The position numbers and the translations under genes are program-made. Of a stretch of DNA of 64,000 bases, positions 9,900 to 20,814 are shown one piece after another. The DNA is from Methanobacteriota archaeon (GTDB lineage: Archaea > Halobacteriota > Methanomicrobia > Methanomicrobiales > Methanomicrobiaceae). Under the pieces are notes generated by a model. It was not told the DNA's origin. It ran no database searches and saw only the letters and a program-made list of their open reading frames with translations. The stretch's first letter is position 1, and each line of letters begins with the position of its first letter. The DNA is taken from positions 1 through 64,000 of the forward strand of contig JAENYT010000008.1 in the NCBI GenBank assembly GCA_016841665.1, read 5' to 3'.

Positions 9900-12839
9900 A
9901 TGCTCGTGGAATGGGTGCTGGAAAAACTTGAATCGGTGGAGGATGAACCGTACATCGTTCTCAGGGATCCCCTGCAACTGCTGTCACCGACGGATGACGG
10001 CCTCAAAACGTTTGCCGAGAACAATGACTACATCACCATAGTTGCGGCTACTAATCTCGTATTCCGCGAGCTCCTCAAGGAAGCACAATCAGATCCACAA
10101 AAACATAAAGTCCTGCTGATCGACAGAACACCCCTCGGGCGACAGCGGCATGAACAGGGACGCCACGCTCCCCCGATTTTTTATCCGGACCTACTTGATG
10201 AAGTTCCCAAATCGGCATATATCACCCTTGATCTTCAGGAATTCCTCAAAGACCAGACCAATGGCGATCCGACCTGGCCTAAAGAGGTGAACAATCGCCA
10301 GTATGCACGCCTGATCGCCCAGAATCTCGAAGGAGTGCTGGATGCGTATAAAAATTTGAGACATGCTGACAGTTCGCGATTCACCGATGAGGATCTCCGA
10401 AAAATTGTGGCTTTTGCTTCGCTGGGTAATGGTAAATCTGCATTTAAATCCTTAAATTCCGGGGATTACTGGAAATTTGGACTCCTTAAACATGAAGAAT
10501 TGAAAGAACTCTCCTCACTCACTCCTGACGTGATCAAAACGGTGAAACAGTCTCTCACCAACGCACCCAAACCCTTCTGCTGGTTTGCTCAGCATGATCC
10601 CGATGTGGTCATCCGCGGGTTTTACCTTTCACTTATCATCTCACAGCACAGCGATAACTGGCCGTTAATCCTGCAGGGCATCGCCCCGGATGTGCGGTTT
10701 TTCGGTGAACTCTCTGCTGAAGAACTCAAGAACATCGCTCCGAGCTTGATCAAAGAATCGCCTCAACGAGCAAACGCTGATCTTGATGATGCGGAAAATT
10801 ATCTTGATAAGGAGGCTCTCTCTCTCCTGCTCATTGATCAGTTGCATATTGATGAGCCACAGGGATTTGTTTCGGTCATCCAGCAGGAGGAGTACTCAAC
10901 GCTCGTCCGCTCCCTCACCCTGCTATTGGCGATCCGTGACTTGATGTCGCCTGAACCCTCTTTCGATTATCAAAAGCAGTTGTATGAATTTTTATTCAGC
11001 GACCAGATAGAGAAACCGCAGGTATTTGTCGATGAGCGGACGTCTCGTGCGTGGACATTACTCAAGGATGCGTACAAAAATGTCTATGAATTGCTCCAGA
11101 TTCGAAAAAATCTGCGAACTGTCGATAGATTAGTCAAGGTCAAATCCACGGATGATTTGAATTTCATTGCATTTTGGAAATTCTGGAATGAAAAACACAT
11201 CAACCGGCTTGAGTATTCTCTGTCTGCGGTGGAACGCATTCTTTTTTCCGCTGACGATCTCCTTCTCCCCAGAAGGAAAGAACGTCTCCCAAAACAATTC
11301 ATTGAGATATTGGAGTTCGTGCGAAAGAGAATTCCTGAAATTAAAGAGAAAGAGGAGAAGCTCATCAACGACCTCAATATCCGGTTCCAGGAGGTTGTCA
11401 AACGCGATTACCCTTCCTGGACGGAGGGGAGCGAGGAGGTTGTGCTCACCAGTCAATTTATTTCACGACTGTTGAAACCTCACTGGGACCCGCAGACCGA
11501 GAATGCAGTGATTTTCATCTTTGATGGCATGCGGTATGATATCTGGGATGAGTTCCTCCGGCCCCAGCTCCTTGAGTTCATGGAGGTTGTCGAAGAGCTC
11601 AGGGGCTGCTCTCTCATTCCCTCGGAAACAAAGATCTCCCGGAATGCGATTTCAGCAGGCGCTTTTCCGGATTCTTTCAAGCCCAATGATGCGGAGAATT
11701 CACTCCTCGAAGCATCCGTCGCTCGAGAATTTGCGTTCTCACCCAGCATAGAAAAAGTGGATCCAACAGATCTCGGCATCGGGCAGACCGTCCGATATTC
11801 TGCAGATTCAGGGAATCTTGAGATGTATATCTTCGAATTCTGCGATAAAGGTCTGCACAATATCCGGATGAAAGAAGTAGACGGCAAAATGGTTCCCGCT
11901 CGTCCTCTTGCAGATATCTACGAAGAGTTCCGCCGCTTCATTGAACGGGATGTCATGGCGGTCATGAGAAATCTTGCGCCGGGAACAAAGGTATTTGTTA
12001 CGGCGGACCATGGATTTGGGCCTATTGGAAGAGACGAGATCTGGTTTAAAGAGGATGATCTTTCGGATCCGGGTGATTGCCATTATCTGCATTGTGCGCT
12101 TCCGCAGTCACTCTCACAGACCCATCTCCCCCAACACATTCAGTTGAACATCATTGAATTTTCACCAAAAATGCTCAGATTGCCGGTTGAGGAACGATAT
12201 ATCGAGAGAAGGACCCGGAATGAGGTAGTAAAGAAGAGGGAATCCATCGTCTTCCCCAAGGTTGGATACGCATTTTCCCGACCCGGGACGTACTTCAAAC
12301 CGGATGCATACTCGCATGGCGGCATCTCGCTTCAGGAACTGATAGTCCCCATGGCCGTGCTCAAGGTGAAGTCCACGGAGCGGGAACCTATTTCGGTGGA
12401 GTTCATCACCGCCCCCTCTGAAATCTACGAAGGGGAGGAGATCACCTTCCGTGTGCAGTTCCGCCATTCAGGGAACTCAAGCTTTGCCGGCGACGATCTC
12501 CGCATCGATCTCGATGCCCGGGAGAGCGACAATCCTGATACAACACCGCTCAGGCCCCGCGTGATTTTCCTGCCCACCTGGAGTCAGCATACCGTCGACT
12601 TCCGTTTCACTCCAACCACGAGTGAGATCGATGACGAAGAGCGGAACCGGGGGAGTGTTGATCGCCTCTTTACGCTCACGTATTCCTATCACGATGGTCG
12701 AAAGAAGGTTCGCAATATGCTGACCCACAAGTTTGTTGTCAACCTCAATTCGGGGCGGATTGTCCGGCGCGTCGGCAGCCTTGGGAATATTCTGGGACTG
12801 ACACCCAAGGGAACGCAACGCACGATGGAGTTCAGGTAG
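9900..12839 (+). CDS. pglZ: PglZ, BREX alkaline-phosphatase-superfamily protein
   Basis: A 979-residue PglZ protein, the signature BREX component. The PglZ domain occupies roughly residues 530-830. Metal-site motifs of the alkaline phosphatase superfamily are visible: IFDGMRYD with Asp542 and Asp547, TADHGFG with Asp703 and His704, and a later SHGG near residue 805. The N-terminal ~520 residues are helical and variable. The C-terminal ~150 residues look like a beta-sandwich. It sits between brxC and the second methylase with gaps of 6 and 12 bases. PglZ is required for defence in studied systems and has been reported as a nuclease in some; no specific activity can be read from this sequence. 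Confidence 0.92.
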   Translation: MLVEWVLEKLESVEDEPYIVLRDPLQLLSPTDDGLKTFAENNDYITIVAATNLVFRELLKEAQSDPQKHKVLLIDRTPLGRQRHEQGRHAPPIFYPDLLDEVPKSAYITLDLQEFLKDQTNGDPTWPKEVNNRQYARLIAQNLEGVLDAYKNLRHADSSRFTDEDLRKIVAFASLGNGKSAFKSLNSGDYWKFGLLKHEELKELSSLTPDVIKTVKQSLTNAPKPFCWFAQHDPDVVIRGFYLSLIISQHSDNWPLILQGIAPDVRFFGELSAEELKNIAPSLIKESPQRANADLDDAENYLDKEALSLLLIDQLHIDEPQGFVSVIQQEEYSTLVRSLTLLLAIRDLMSPEPSFDYQKQLYEFLFSDQIEKPQVFVDERTSRAWTLLKDAYKNVYELLQIRKNLRTVDRLVKVKSTDDLNFIAFWKFWNEKHINRLEYSLSAVERILFSADDLLLPRRKERLPKQFIEILEFVRKRIPEIKEKEEKLINDLNIRFQEVVKRDYPSWTEGSEEVVLTSQFISRLLKPHWDPQTENAVIFIFDGMRYDIWDEFLRPQLLEFMEVVEELRGCSLIPSETKISRNAISAGAFPDSFKPNDAENSLLEASVAREFAFSPSIEKVDPTDLGIGQTVRYSADSGNLEMYIFEFCDKGLHNIRMKEVDGKMVPARPLADIYEEFRRFIERDVMAVMRNLAPGTKVFVTADHGFGPIGRDEIWFKEDDLSDPGDCHYLHCALPQSLSQTHLPQHIQLNIIEFSPKMLRLPVEERYIERRTRNEVVKKRESIVFPKVGYAFSRPGTYFKPDAYSHGGISLQELIVPMAVLKVKSTEREPISVEFITAPSEIYEGEEITFRVQFRHSGNSSFAGDDLRIDLDARESDNPDTTPLRPRVIFLPTWSQHTVDFRFTPTTSEIDDEERNRGSVDRLFTLTYSYHDGRKKVRNMLTHKFVVNLNSGRIVRRVGSLGNILGLTPKGTQRTMEFR

Positions 12840-12851
12840 GGGGTATCTGTA

Positions 12852-15428
12852 ATGAAGATGATCGATGACAGAACGCCAAAAAAGAATCCAGGGAAGAAAT
12901 CGGGCGGTGTGCCCAGCATGCCCGAGGGCTACTACTCGGGCGACAGGCCGAACCCGAATCTGAGGGCCTTTGTGGAGGAGCACCTCCGGGAGAAGCCCTA
13001 CGATCCGGAGACGGATGACTACGATGTCCCGGCCTTCAACGAACCGATCACCACTACGAAGGCCACGGCCATCTACAATATGCACACCTACTGGTCGAAG
13101 AAACCGCATGATGCCATCCGCCAGTACATCCGCCACTATACCGAGGAAGGGGATCTGGTGCTCGATCCCTTCTGCGGATCGGGAGGCACCGCCCTCGCTG
13201 CGCTCATGGAGGGCCGGAAGGCCATCGCCATCGATCGGAGCCCCGCGGCCACCTTCATCACCAAAAACTACTGTACACCGGTGGACGTGGATGAGTTGCA
13301 GGAAGCCTTCGAGGAGCTGAAGGCGAAGGTCAAACCGGAGATCGACTGGCTCTATGAAACGCGGTGCGACAGGTGCGGCGGAAAGGCGACCACGGCATAC
13401 ACTGTCTACTCACAGGTCTTCCAGTGCCCGAGGTGCATGGAGAAGGTGCCCCTGTTTGACTGCGTGGAAGTGGAGATCCCGGCCAAGACGCAGAAAAAGG
13501 GGCAGCCTCAGAAAATGAAGAAAACCATGGCATGTCCCCATTGCATCAAAAACGGGCACATCGAAGAGATCAGTACGCGGAGCAAACGATATGGGCCGGT
13601 GCCGGTGCTGGTGAGTTATCTCTGCGAAAACGGGTGCAAGCCCAAGCGAGGTGAACGTCGCCACAACGACCCTGATCCGACGAAACGGGAGTATTTTGAG
13701 AAATATGATCTCGGGAAATTGATGGAGATCGAGGAGCAGGAGATACCTTACTGGTACCCGACTGACCGTATGATGCATGCCCCGGAGGATCAGGAGTGCT
13801 GGGGTGTAAAATGGCGTGCTGGGACAAGCAATTTTAGAACAGTGGATGAGTTATTCACAAAACGGAACTTGTGGGCTTTATCAATTTTTAGAGACAGTAT
13901 AATTTCTATTGACAATCAAGAGATAAGTGATTCTTTATTATTCATATGGACATCAGTTTTACTAAATTTATCAAAAATGACTACAAACAGAGACAGATTA
14001 GGATTTATTAAAGGCACATATTATATACCATCAGTCTTTAGATGCACGAATGTTCTCAATACAATAGATAATAAAAAGAATATGATGAAAAATGGGTGGG
14101 ATTTCCTAAAATCAATAAAAACCACAGAAATTTGTATTACAACAGATGATACACGAAATATTCAAATTGCTTCAAATTCTGTTGATTATATATTTACAGA
14201 TCCACCTTACGCTGAAAAAGTGCAGTATGGGGAACTTAATTTTGTATGGGAAGCGTGGCTAGGTCATAATACTGAGTGGCATGATGACGAAATAATTGTT
14301 AATTCTGTCCGTGGAAAAACCGAATCTGACTGGGCAGAAATGATGAAAGGTGCAATGTTTGAAAATTACCGTGTGTTAAAACCGGGTAGATGGATTTCAT
14401 TATGTTACCATGATACATCCGAGGGAACTTGGGCCCTTGTTCAGGATATTATGGCCGAAATTGGATTTATTTCAAGTGATACAGAATCTGCTCTCTTCAT
14501 AGATACCGGACAAAAATCATACAACCAAAAAATTGCCGACAAAGTCAACAAACGAGACCTAGTCATTAACTTCCGAAAACCCTATCCTGGCGAAATCTCC
14601 GGCGTAGTCACAATAACTGGAGATGAGGATACCCGGACATTCACCGAGAAGGTGCAGGCGATTATCCGGGAATACCTCTCCGTTCATCCCGGCGTAACGA
14701 AAGACCGGATCTATGACGAACTGGTTTCCCGTATGGTCCGTAAGGGCCAGATGGAGGCGCACGATTTTGATGCCGCCCTTCGTCGCGTTGCGGATCCCGC
14801 ATTTGTGCAGGGGGAGAACGGGCATGAGCGATGGTACCTCAAAGAGACCGAGCTTGAAATCATTGACACGGCCGAATCCGCCAGAGAGGATGCTGCTTCG
14901 GAATCGGTTGCCGGGTTCATGCAGCGATGGCTCGAGGACCACCCGGGCAGGGAAGGAGTTCATTACAGCGACATCTTCGAGCACTACATTTACGCAGTGA
15001 AGGACAAACCCCGTCGCCCTCTCGTCGAGTGGCTTATCGATTACTTCTACAAAACCGATGAGGGCACCTACCGCCTCCCTGCAACACAGGAAGAAGCTCA
15101 GATCAAGAAAGAGGGCCGGTCGAAGGGCACGAACCGGCGGATTAAGCGGTATATCGCGTTCATCAATCAGGGCGTGCCCATACCCGACCATGAGCGCCCA
15201 AGCGTCGCAACCCTCCTCGACTGGCTCCGGCACTGCAGGAGAGCCGGCATGTACGAGATGGGTAAAATTCTCTATGAGCAGGGAGGGATCACCTCCGATC
15301 GCCTCACTGATGAGCAGCTGATCGAAGCGGAGGAAAACTACCTGGTCTGTGTCAAGATGCACGAACGAAGTCCGCAGACACCAGTGAAAAGGAAATCGGA
15401 CACCACAGGACAGCAGGAGCTAATCTGA
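12852..15428 (+). CDS. pglX: BREX Zn-ribbon DNA adenine methylase, copy 2 (PglX-type)
   Basis: An 858-residue paralogue of the gene at 2979, with the same order: DPFCGSGG at residues 105-112, zinc-ribbon cysteine pairs, AT-rich variable centre (about 300-440), DPPY at 450-453 and a conserved helical C-terminus. The first ~250 residues are nearly identical to copy 1 and the last ~300 clearly similar, but the centre is largely unrelated apart from short motifs. Both copies keep the catalytic residues, so both may be active with different target sequences. Alternatively, one may be a donor for recombination. It starts 12 bases after pglZ and ends two bases before brxL, inside the operon. Confidence 0.85.
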   Translation: MKMIDDRTPKKNPGKKSGGVPSMPEGYYSGDRPNPNLRAFVEEHLREKPYDPETDDYDVPAFNEPITTTKATAIYNMHTYWSKKPHDAIRQYIRHYTEEGDLVLDPFCGSGGTALAALMEGRKAIAIDRSPAATFITKNYCTPVDVDELQEAFEELKAKVKPEIDWLYETRCDRCGGKATTAYTVYSQVFQCPRCMEKVPLFDCVEVEIPAKTQKKGQPQKMKKTMACPHCIKNGHIEEISTRSKRYGPVPVLVSYLCENGCKPKRGERRHNDPDPTKREYFEKYDLGKLMEIEEQEIPYWYPTDRMMHAPEDQECWGVKWRAGTSNFRTVDELFTKRNLWALSIFRDSIISIDNQEISDSLLFIWTSVLLNLSKMTTNRDRLGFIKGTYYIPSVFRCTNVLNTIDNKKNMMKNGWDFLKSIKTTEICITTDDTRNIQIASNSVDYIFTDPPYAEKVQYGELNFVWEAWLGHNTEWHDDEIIVNSVRGKTESDWAEMMKGAMFENYRVLKPGRWISLCYHDTSEGTWALVQDIMAEIGFISSDTESALFIDTGQKSYNQKIADKVNKRDLVINFRKPYPGEISGVVTITGDEDTRTFTEKVQAIIREYLSVHPGVTKDRIYDELVSRMVRKGQMEAHDFDAALRRVADPAFVQGENGHERWYLKETELEIIDTAESAREDAASESVAGFMQRWLEDHPGREGVHYSDIFEHYIYAVKDKPRRPLVEWLIDYFYKTDEGTYRLPATQEEAQIKKEGRSKGTNRRIKRYIAFINQGVPIPDHERPSVATLLDWLRHCRRAGMYEMGKILYEQGGITSDRLTDEQLIEAEENYLVCVKMHERSPQTPVKRKSDTTGQQELI
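12990..13177 (+). repeat. 188-bp identical block shared by the two methylase genes, copy 2
   Basis: Perfect match to 3120-3307 in direct orientation, offset 9870 bases. Homologous recombination between the copies would delete brxC and pglZ or swap the recognition regions, so this pair is structurally important for the locus. Confidence 0.9.
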
Positions 15429-15430
15429 AC

Positions 15431-17464
15431 ATGAACACCAAATTCAAGGAAATTTTCAGCGGGAAAGTCGTGAATAAGGATTTGACCCTCGACACCGGGG
15501 TCGATGAATTCCCTAGGTATGTGCTGGAGTACCTCATCGACAACTACTGCAGTGAGGAGACCTTTCAGGAGGACATGAGCCTTGTTGCACGACGGCTCAA
15601 GGAAAACTTCGTCCATGGTGCGGAGGCAGAAAAAATCCGGCATTTTATCCGGGAGAACCGCCACCACTCGGTCATTTCCAGTCTTGAAGTGCGTCTGGTC
15701 GAAACCGAGGACAAATACTGGGCCACCATTCCCGCACTGAATGAAAACTTCGTCAACATCCCTGAGCACATCGTACGCCAGTACCCGATGCTCCTCTCGG
15801 GGGGCATGTGGGGAACGATCGATCTCACCTACGATGAGACCGAGATCCACAATAAAAAGATCCGCCCCTTCAAGGTCACCGGCTTCACGCCCTTCCAGAT
15901 CAGTGTCATCCATATGGATGAGTTCATCGAAAAGCGGGCACAATTGACGACTAATGAGTGGATAGATATTCTCATCAACTCCTGTGGGCTCGATCCTGAC
16001 CGGCTGACCCGGAGACAGAAGATCCTCTACCTCTGCCGCAGTCTTCCGCTCGTGGAGTCCAACTATAACATGATCGAACTCGGCCCACGTGAGACGGGGA
16101 AAACGTATCTCTACCGCAACATCTCCTACTACGCTCAGGTGCTCTCCGGGGGAAAAGCAACTCCCGCACAGCTGTTCATCAATCTCAATACGGGCCAGGT
16201 GGGCATGGTCGGGACCAGAGACGCCGTGGTCTTTGATGAGATCGCTCACACCCAGTTCACCGATCCGGCGTCATTCGTCAGCATCATGCAAGGATACATG
16301 CAGGATGCAAAGTTCAACCGGGGCAAAAAGGAGATACTGGCGTTCGGGAGCCTCGTCTTCGTCGGCAATATTGACGTCCAGGGCGAGCTTCCCCACGAAA
16401 AGTACTACCATCTGTTTGAGCCTCTTCCCGGATTCCTCCAGGTGATCGCGTTTCTCGATCGTCTCCACGCCTATCTTCCCGGCTGGGAGATTCCCAAGCT
16501 CTCCCCCAACAGTTATGCGAAGGATTATGGATTCATCACCGACTATTTCTGCGAAATTATGCACGAACTTCGCCGCACAAATCCGCTTGACTCGATCAAA
16601 TCGAGGTTCTCTATCATCGACACCGGGAATACCGAACGGGGCATCTCCGGGAGGGACCAGCGTGCGGTCATGAAGACACTCTCCGGTCTCACAAAACTGC
16701 TCTATCCTGATGGAGACATCACCAACGAGGAACTCAAGGAGATCCTGTCCATCTCCTGTGAGTTGCGCCAGAGAATCAGGGAACAACTCCAGCGTATGGC
16801 TCCGGGCGAATACGAACGCGTGAAAATCGGCGCAAAGATCCATGCAACGGGTGAGACCGTTGTCCCGACACTGCCAGATGCAGACCGGGATCAGAAGGTA
16901 ACCCTGCCGGAGCACCCCTCGGTCGGCGAAGTCATCGGCCTTGCGGTTGCCGGAGATCGGGGCGTGATCCTGCGTTTTGAAATGCAGGCGACCAAAGGAA
17001 ACGGAAAGATTGTGCCGCTGGGCTCAATCCAGAGGGTGATGAAGGAGAGCATCGAAGCCGCAGCCCAGTATATCAAGGCGAAGTACAAGGAACTTGATCT
17101 GCCCCTCGAATGGCGCCAGAATTTCGATGTTGCCGTGCTCGCCACATTCATGGCCATTCCGAAAGAAGGCCCATCTGCTGGAATCACGATCGTGACGGGA
17201 ATCGCATCGGCATTGCGGAGCATTCCCGTGCGAAACGATGTGGCAATGACCGGCGAAATCACCATAATGGGACGGGTGCTCCCTGTCGGCGGCATTCACG
17301 AGAAGATCCAGGCAGCCTACGAGGCAGGAATCGCTGAGGTAATTCTTCCTCAGGATAATATGAACGATGCTCAGATGCTCCCCGCATACATCCTTGATAA
17401 AGTTAAACTCACTCCGGTGAGCACAATTGAGGAAGTACTCGATCATGCGTTGGTCAAGAAGTGA
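15431..17464 (+). CDS. brxL: BrxL, Lon-like AAA+ BREX protein
   Basis: A 677-residue protein with an AAA+ module and a C-terminal Lon-protease domain. The P-loop reads [11 protein letters not shown] near residues 218-228, followed by the Walker B-like VVFDEIAH. The Lon catalytic dyad is Ser582 (in GPSAG) and Lys625 (in GGIHEKI), 43 residues apart as in Lon. It is full length for BrxL. BrxL defines type 1 and type 4 BREX, whereas the BrxF-like and Zn-ribbon methylase genes here recall type 3, so the operon is a mixed type. In characterised systems BrxL is an oligomeric DNA-binding motor. It is the last gene of the operon; a 70-base gap with a new promoter follows. Confidence 0.93.
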   Translation: MNTKFKEIFSGKVVNKDLTLDTGVDEFPRYVLEYLIDNYCSEETFQEDMSLVARRLKENFVHGAEAEKIRHFIRENRHHSVISSLEVRLVETEDKYWATIPALNENFVNIPEHIVRQYPMLLSGGMWGTIDLTYDETEIHNKKIRPFKVTGFTPFQISVIHMDEFIEKRAQLTTNEWIDILINSCGLDPDRLTRRQKILYLCRSLPLVESNYNMIELGPRETGKTYLYRNISYYAQVLSGGKATPAQLFINLNTGQVGMVGTRDAVVFDEIAHTQFTDPASFVSIMQGYMQDAKFNRGKKEILAFGSLVFVGNIDVQGELPHEKYYHLFEPLPGFLQVIAFLDRLHAYLPGWEIPKLSPNSYAKDYGFITDYFCEIMHELRRTNPLDSIKSRFSIIDTGNTERGISGRDQRAVMKTLSGLTKLLYPDGDITNEELKEILSISCELRQRIREQLQRMAPGEYERVKIGAKIHATGETVVPTLPDADRDQKVTLPEHPSVGEVIGLAVAGDRGVILRFEMQATKGNGKIVPLGSIQRVMKESIEAAAQYIKAKYKELDLPLEWRQNFDVAVLATFMAIPKEGPSAGITIVTGIASALRSIPVRNDVAMTGEITIMGRVLPVGGIHEKIQAAYEAGIAEVILPQDNMNDAQMLPAYILDKVKLTPVSTIEEVLDHALVKK

Positions 17465-17504
17465 GTGACTTCCTTCTCTCTCTATTTTCGAACCATTGAA
17501 GAAG

Positions 17505-17514
17505 ATTTATAATG
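17505..17514 (+). promoter_or_regulatory. TATA box for the EVE-domain gene
   Basis: ATTTATAATG ends 21 bases before the ATG at 17535, the spacing expected for a leaderless archaeal transcript. It shows that the EVE gene has its own promoter rather than depending only on BREX read-through. Confidence 0.45.
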
Positions 17515-17534
17515 ATTTTTACCGAACTACGCAT

Positions 17535-17975
17535 ATGGTTAGGTGGTTTGCCTCCTCAAATCGGGATAATTGGGAGATAATCAGGAAGAAAAACATTTGG
17601 GGTATTCCCAAGCGGAATAAATCCATCATTGAGCGGGTAAAGCCTGGAGATTCTATTCTCATTTACGTCGCCCAGAAAAAGGAGGGTGACACCATTCTCC
17701 CCTCCGCAGTTGTGGGTGCATTCGAAATTGTATCCGAAGGATATGAGGATGTGAAACCAATATTCATTACGCCGGAGAGTATGGGCGATGAAGTCTTTCC
17801 CAATAGGGTCAAGCTCAAGCCGATAAAGATCTTCAAGGAACCGGTGGAATTCAAACCGCTAATACCGAAACTGGAATTTATCAAAAACAAAATCATGTGG
17901 ACTGGGCATATACGCGTCGCCATGCGGGAGATCCCTGAGGGCGATTACCAGCGTATCCTCAAGTCAGCAAAATAA
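17535..17975 (+). CDS. EVE-domain protein
   Basis: A 146-residue single-domain EVE (PUA-like fold) protein. Visible features are the opening VRWFASSNRDNWEI, the KKNIWGIPKRNK segment, the VKPGDSILIYVAQKK strand pair, and a late KLEFIKNK helix. EVE domains bind modified bases, such as methylated cytosines, and are common beside defence genes. Longer starts exist at TTG 17496, but family proteins begin right at the MVRWF strand and the TATA box supports 17535. Placement 70 bases after brxL suggests a link to DNA-modification sensing (inference). Confidence 0.85.
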   Translation: MVRWFASSNRDNWEIIRKKNIWGIPKRNKSIIERVKPGDSILIYVAQKKEGDTILPSAVVGAFEIVSEGYEDVKPIFITPESMGDEVFPNRVKLKPIKIFKEPVEFKPLIPKLEFIKNKIMWTGHIRVAMREIPEGDYQRILKSAK

Positions 17976-18036
17976 CCTAAATCACAATTTTGATAAAGAT
18001 TTGACTCTATTTTAACGTGTTTCATATTATTATTTC

Positions 18037-18936
18037 GTGGATACTTCAGCATTCACCACACTGGCATCATTACTCAGTAAGAACATCATCGTTGTAAACA
18101 GGGGCAATTCAATGGTTGGCACGGATATTCAAGAAATTAAACTGGAAATGACACAGGAAGTGAACAATGCGCTCAATATACTTTTTGAGCAAGACCAGGT
18201 TATTGAGGTCCGGTGCCTTGGTAATTACAACAACTTCAGTGGATATTTTACAGATCATGAAAAAATCGCCAGCCAGGTATTTCAACACGACACCGACCGT
18301 GGAATCCATGGCATCTACGTCGTGCTGAATGAGATCAATCCAAGCCTTTTCGCCAGAAGAGCGAATAGAATTGCCAAATTAGGGAAATCAGATAGCACCA
18401 CCGGAGACTCCGATATTGTTCGAAGGAAGTGGTTGCCAGTTGATATAGATGCCAAGCGGCCGAGCGGCATCTCATCCTCGGAGAAGGAACACGAAGCTGC
18501 GATAGAAAAAGCGAAAAATGTGGCGAAATGGCTTTCTGAATTAGGGTTTCCTGAACCGATTGTGGGGGATAGTGGAAATGGGGCCCATCTTCTCTACCGG
18601 ATTGATCTTGATACTTCCGATGAAAGCCGTGACCTAGTAAAAAGGGGCCTTGAAGCACTTTCCATGTTGCATAGCGATGAAATCTGCGTTATCGATACCA
18701 CCGTCTTCAACGCGTCAAGGATATGGAAACTTTACGGCACTATGGCCAGAAAGGGTGATCATATCCCAGAAAGGCCGCACAGGAGAGCAAAGCTTATTTC
18801 CACGCCATCAGCGGTCGAATGTGTCTCGGAAGCATCTCTGAAAAGTCTCGCGGCTCTCCTTCCAGCGGCGGAGTATGAAACAATCAGGCAATCTGATTCG
18901 CTCACGACAACCGCTTCCAGATCTGGAATGAAATGA
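18037..18936 (+). CDS. PrimPol-like archaeo-eukaryotic primase, N-terminal part of an interrupted gene
   Basis: A 299-codon reading frame matching plasmid and virus primase-polymerases. The three AEP motifs are visible: acidic pair in PVDIDAKRP (~134-142), GNGAHLLYRID (~183-193), and the hydrophobic-Asp motif CVIDTTVFNASRIWKLYGT (~220-238). It starts at GTG 18037, with ATG 18112 as an alternative. The frame stops at TGA 18934-18936, yet the same frame continues open to 20760 and encodes the zinc-binding segment expected next (LFELDQCPFS, then GCHHQSC). The two parts therefore appear to be one gene broken by a nonsense codon. If translated alone, this part still holds all three primase motifs. 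Confidence 0.75.
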   Translation: MDTSAFTTLASLLSKNIIVVNRGNSMVGTDIQEIKLEMTQEVNNALNILFEQDQVIEVRCLGNYNNFSGYFTDHEKIASQVFQHDTDRGIHGIYVVLNEINPSLFARRANRIAKLGKSDSTTGDSDIVRRKWLPVDIDAKRPSGISSSEKEHEAAIEKAKNVAKWLSELGFPEPIVGDSGNGAHLLYRIDLDTSDESRDLVKRGLEALSMLHSDEICVIDTTVFNASRIWKLYGTMARKGDHIPERPHRRAKLISTPSAVECVSEASLKSLAALLPAAEYETIRQSDSLTTTASRSGMK

Positions 18937-19146
18937 CGCATAAATCTGGAGGAATGGTTCAATGAGCACCAGATTGAAGTAAGATACAAAAAACCGTGGC
19001 AGGGCGGGACGCTTTTTGAACTGGATCAATGCCCGTTTTCAGATGCGCACCGGAGTGGGGCGTACGCAATCCAGTTTCCAAACGGCAATATTTTCGCCGG
19101 ATGCCACCACCAGTCGTGTGGAGGTGGTTCGCAGCGATGGCCCGAA

Positions 19147-20760
19147 TTGAGAAAGATGTATGATGGAGAGGGAGAGAGAATTGCTCCTGCGTCCCCAGTA
19201 CAACAATCTTCTTCACCTTCAATTCATCGGGAAAAGCCACGCTCTACAGAGAATACCATTGAAAGATCAACAAAATCGGAGCAGCATAAACCATCCGAAC
19301 TGAATATCGACATTGCGTGGCTAACAACCGCCATCGAATCCTTGCCTCGCCTCCCTAAAAAATATCATAAAACATATGATGAGACCCTTTCATTGTTCAA
19401 GAAAGGACATTCTCTTAAAGAAATCGCAAAAATCCGACATCTTAAACCGAATACCATTGCCAAGCATGCCATCAAGCTCTTGCTGAATGGGCATGATATT
19501 TCCATTGGATCCATTGATCAATACGTCGAGCCTGGAAAACAACAGAGAATAATAGATTTTCAAAAAATCCATGGGTTGGATGATAATGAATCCGTGAAAC
19601 AATACTTGAAATATGAGTTTTTTTACAACGAGTTCAATATCATGGCCGCTTGGCTTCTCTCTGAACATAGGGAACTCATTTCGAAGGCATCCGCATCGAA
19701 GGGCAGACAAAGAAATCCAAGACAAAGTCAAAAATCTGCGGATTCAAACGATGAATCATGGTCAAAGGCGTTGAGGAGGGTTGACTCCACCACGGAAAAT
19801 GTCGATGTCGATGAGGTTTTGAGGAATTGCAATTCTGGATCTTCGATTGACAAACGATGGGCGGCGATAACTCTCGGAGAACTCGGAGATATTCGAGGGG
19901 CCGATCCACTCATTCGGATGCTTGATCACAATGATGCGAATGTGCGTATCGAAGCCCTTGATGCACTTAGAAAACTCAAAGTGCAGTCATCCTATGACCA
20001 TATTGCGGAAAAATTGAATGATTCCCACGGAAAGGTAAGGGCAAACGCACTCATTGCGCTGAATCGTGTGGATCAGAGGAGAGGATTCGATGCTCTATTG
20101 AAATCTCTTGTTGATCCTTTTGAAATCGTGCGTGAGACGGGGATAATACTCCTGGGAGAAAAAACTGATAAAAGAGCCGTTCAACCCCTTATCTCATTGA
20201 TACATCATGATAATGATCGCAATAAGATGGTTGGATTAATTACGCTCGGCAAGATTGGTGACAGCGAAGCATTCGATACATTGAGGCAATATCTCAATAA
20301 CGAAAATCCAGAACTCTGCGAATGCGCTGCAGAAGCACTTGGTTATCTCAATGATGAGCGTGCGTTAGATCTGCTGCGATCTGCAAAGAATGATCAACTG
20401 GCCAAGATTCGTGCAGGGGCAATTCGAGGATTGGGGCTACAGAAAGATATTGAATCCATTGATGCGATAATTTCCGAATTGACGAGCGAATATGCCTCTG
20501 TGCGATTGAGTGCAGCGGAAGCGCTCGGGAATATTGGTGGAGCTAAACAACTATTCCCCTTGATTGAGACGTTGAATGATGAAAACGTTCACGTGCGACG
20601 AGCTGCGACTATTTCTCTCGGACAACTCGGATTTTCGCTTGCCCTGGACCCCCTCAACAAAATGCTTGAGGATGATGATGAATACGTGCGTGAAGAGGCC
20701 CAGATCTCGATCTCGGTAATCAAGGCTAATTGTCAGGAAGATGGATATTACCGCAATTAA
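19147..20760 (+). CDS. HTH and HEAT-repeat protein, C-terminal part of the interrupted primase gene
   Basis: In frame with the primase part. Codons 18937-19146, between the TGA and this start, encode the primase zinc-finger segment, so TTG 19147 or ATG 19156 is only the best available restart. Residues ~75-175 resemble the HTH_40 domain found at the ends of RecQ/Pif1 helicases (SLKEIAKIRHLKPNTIAKH). From ~220 to 535 there are about ten HEAT/PBS-lyase-type repeats, each with a pattern like ALxxLGDxRAxxPL. A primase-HTH-HEAT architecture is unusual. As an independent protein it would lack the primase; the alternative is a single pseudogene of about 907 codons. Confidence 0.7.
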   Translation: MRKMYDGEGERIAPASPVQQSSSPSIHREKPRSTENTIERSTKSEQHKPSELNIDIAWLTTAIESLPRLPKKYHKTYDETLSLFKKGHSLKEIAKIRHLKPNTIAKHAIKLLLNGHDISIGSIDQYVEPGKQQRIIDFQKIHGLDDNESVKQYLKYEFFYNEFNIMAAWLLSEHRELISKASASKGRQRNPRQSQKSADSNDESWSKALRRVDSTTENVDVDEVLRNCNSGSSIDKRWAAITLGELGDIRGADPLIRMLDHNDANVRIEALDALRKLKVQSSYDHIAEKLNDSHGKVRANALIALNRVDQRRGFDALLKSLVDPFEIVRETGIILLGEKTDKRAVQPLISLIHHDNDRNKMVGLITLGKIGDSEAFDTLRQYLNNENPELCECAAEALGYLNDERALDLLRSAKNDQLAKIRAGAIRGLGLQKDIESIDAIISELTSEYASVRLSAAEALGNIGGAKQLFPLIETLNDENVHVRRAATISLGQLGFSLALDPLNKMLEDDDEYVREEAQISISVIKANCQEDGYYRN

Positions 20761-20814
20761 ATTTATTTCATTCTGAAAAGGTAACTACTATTATCAGAGG
20801 TTTCGGTGAGCACG

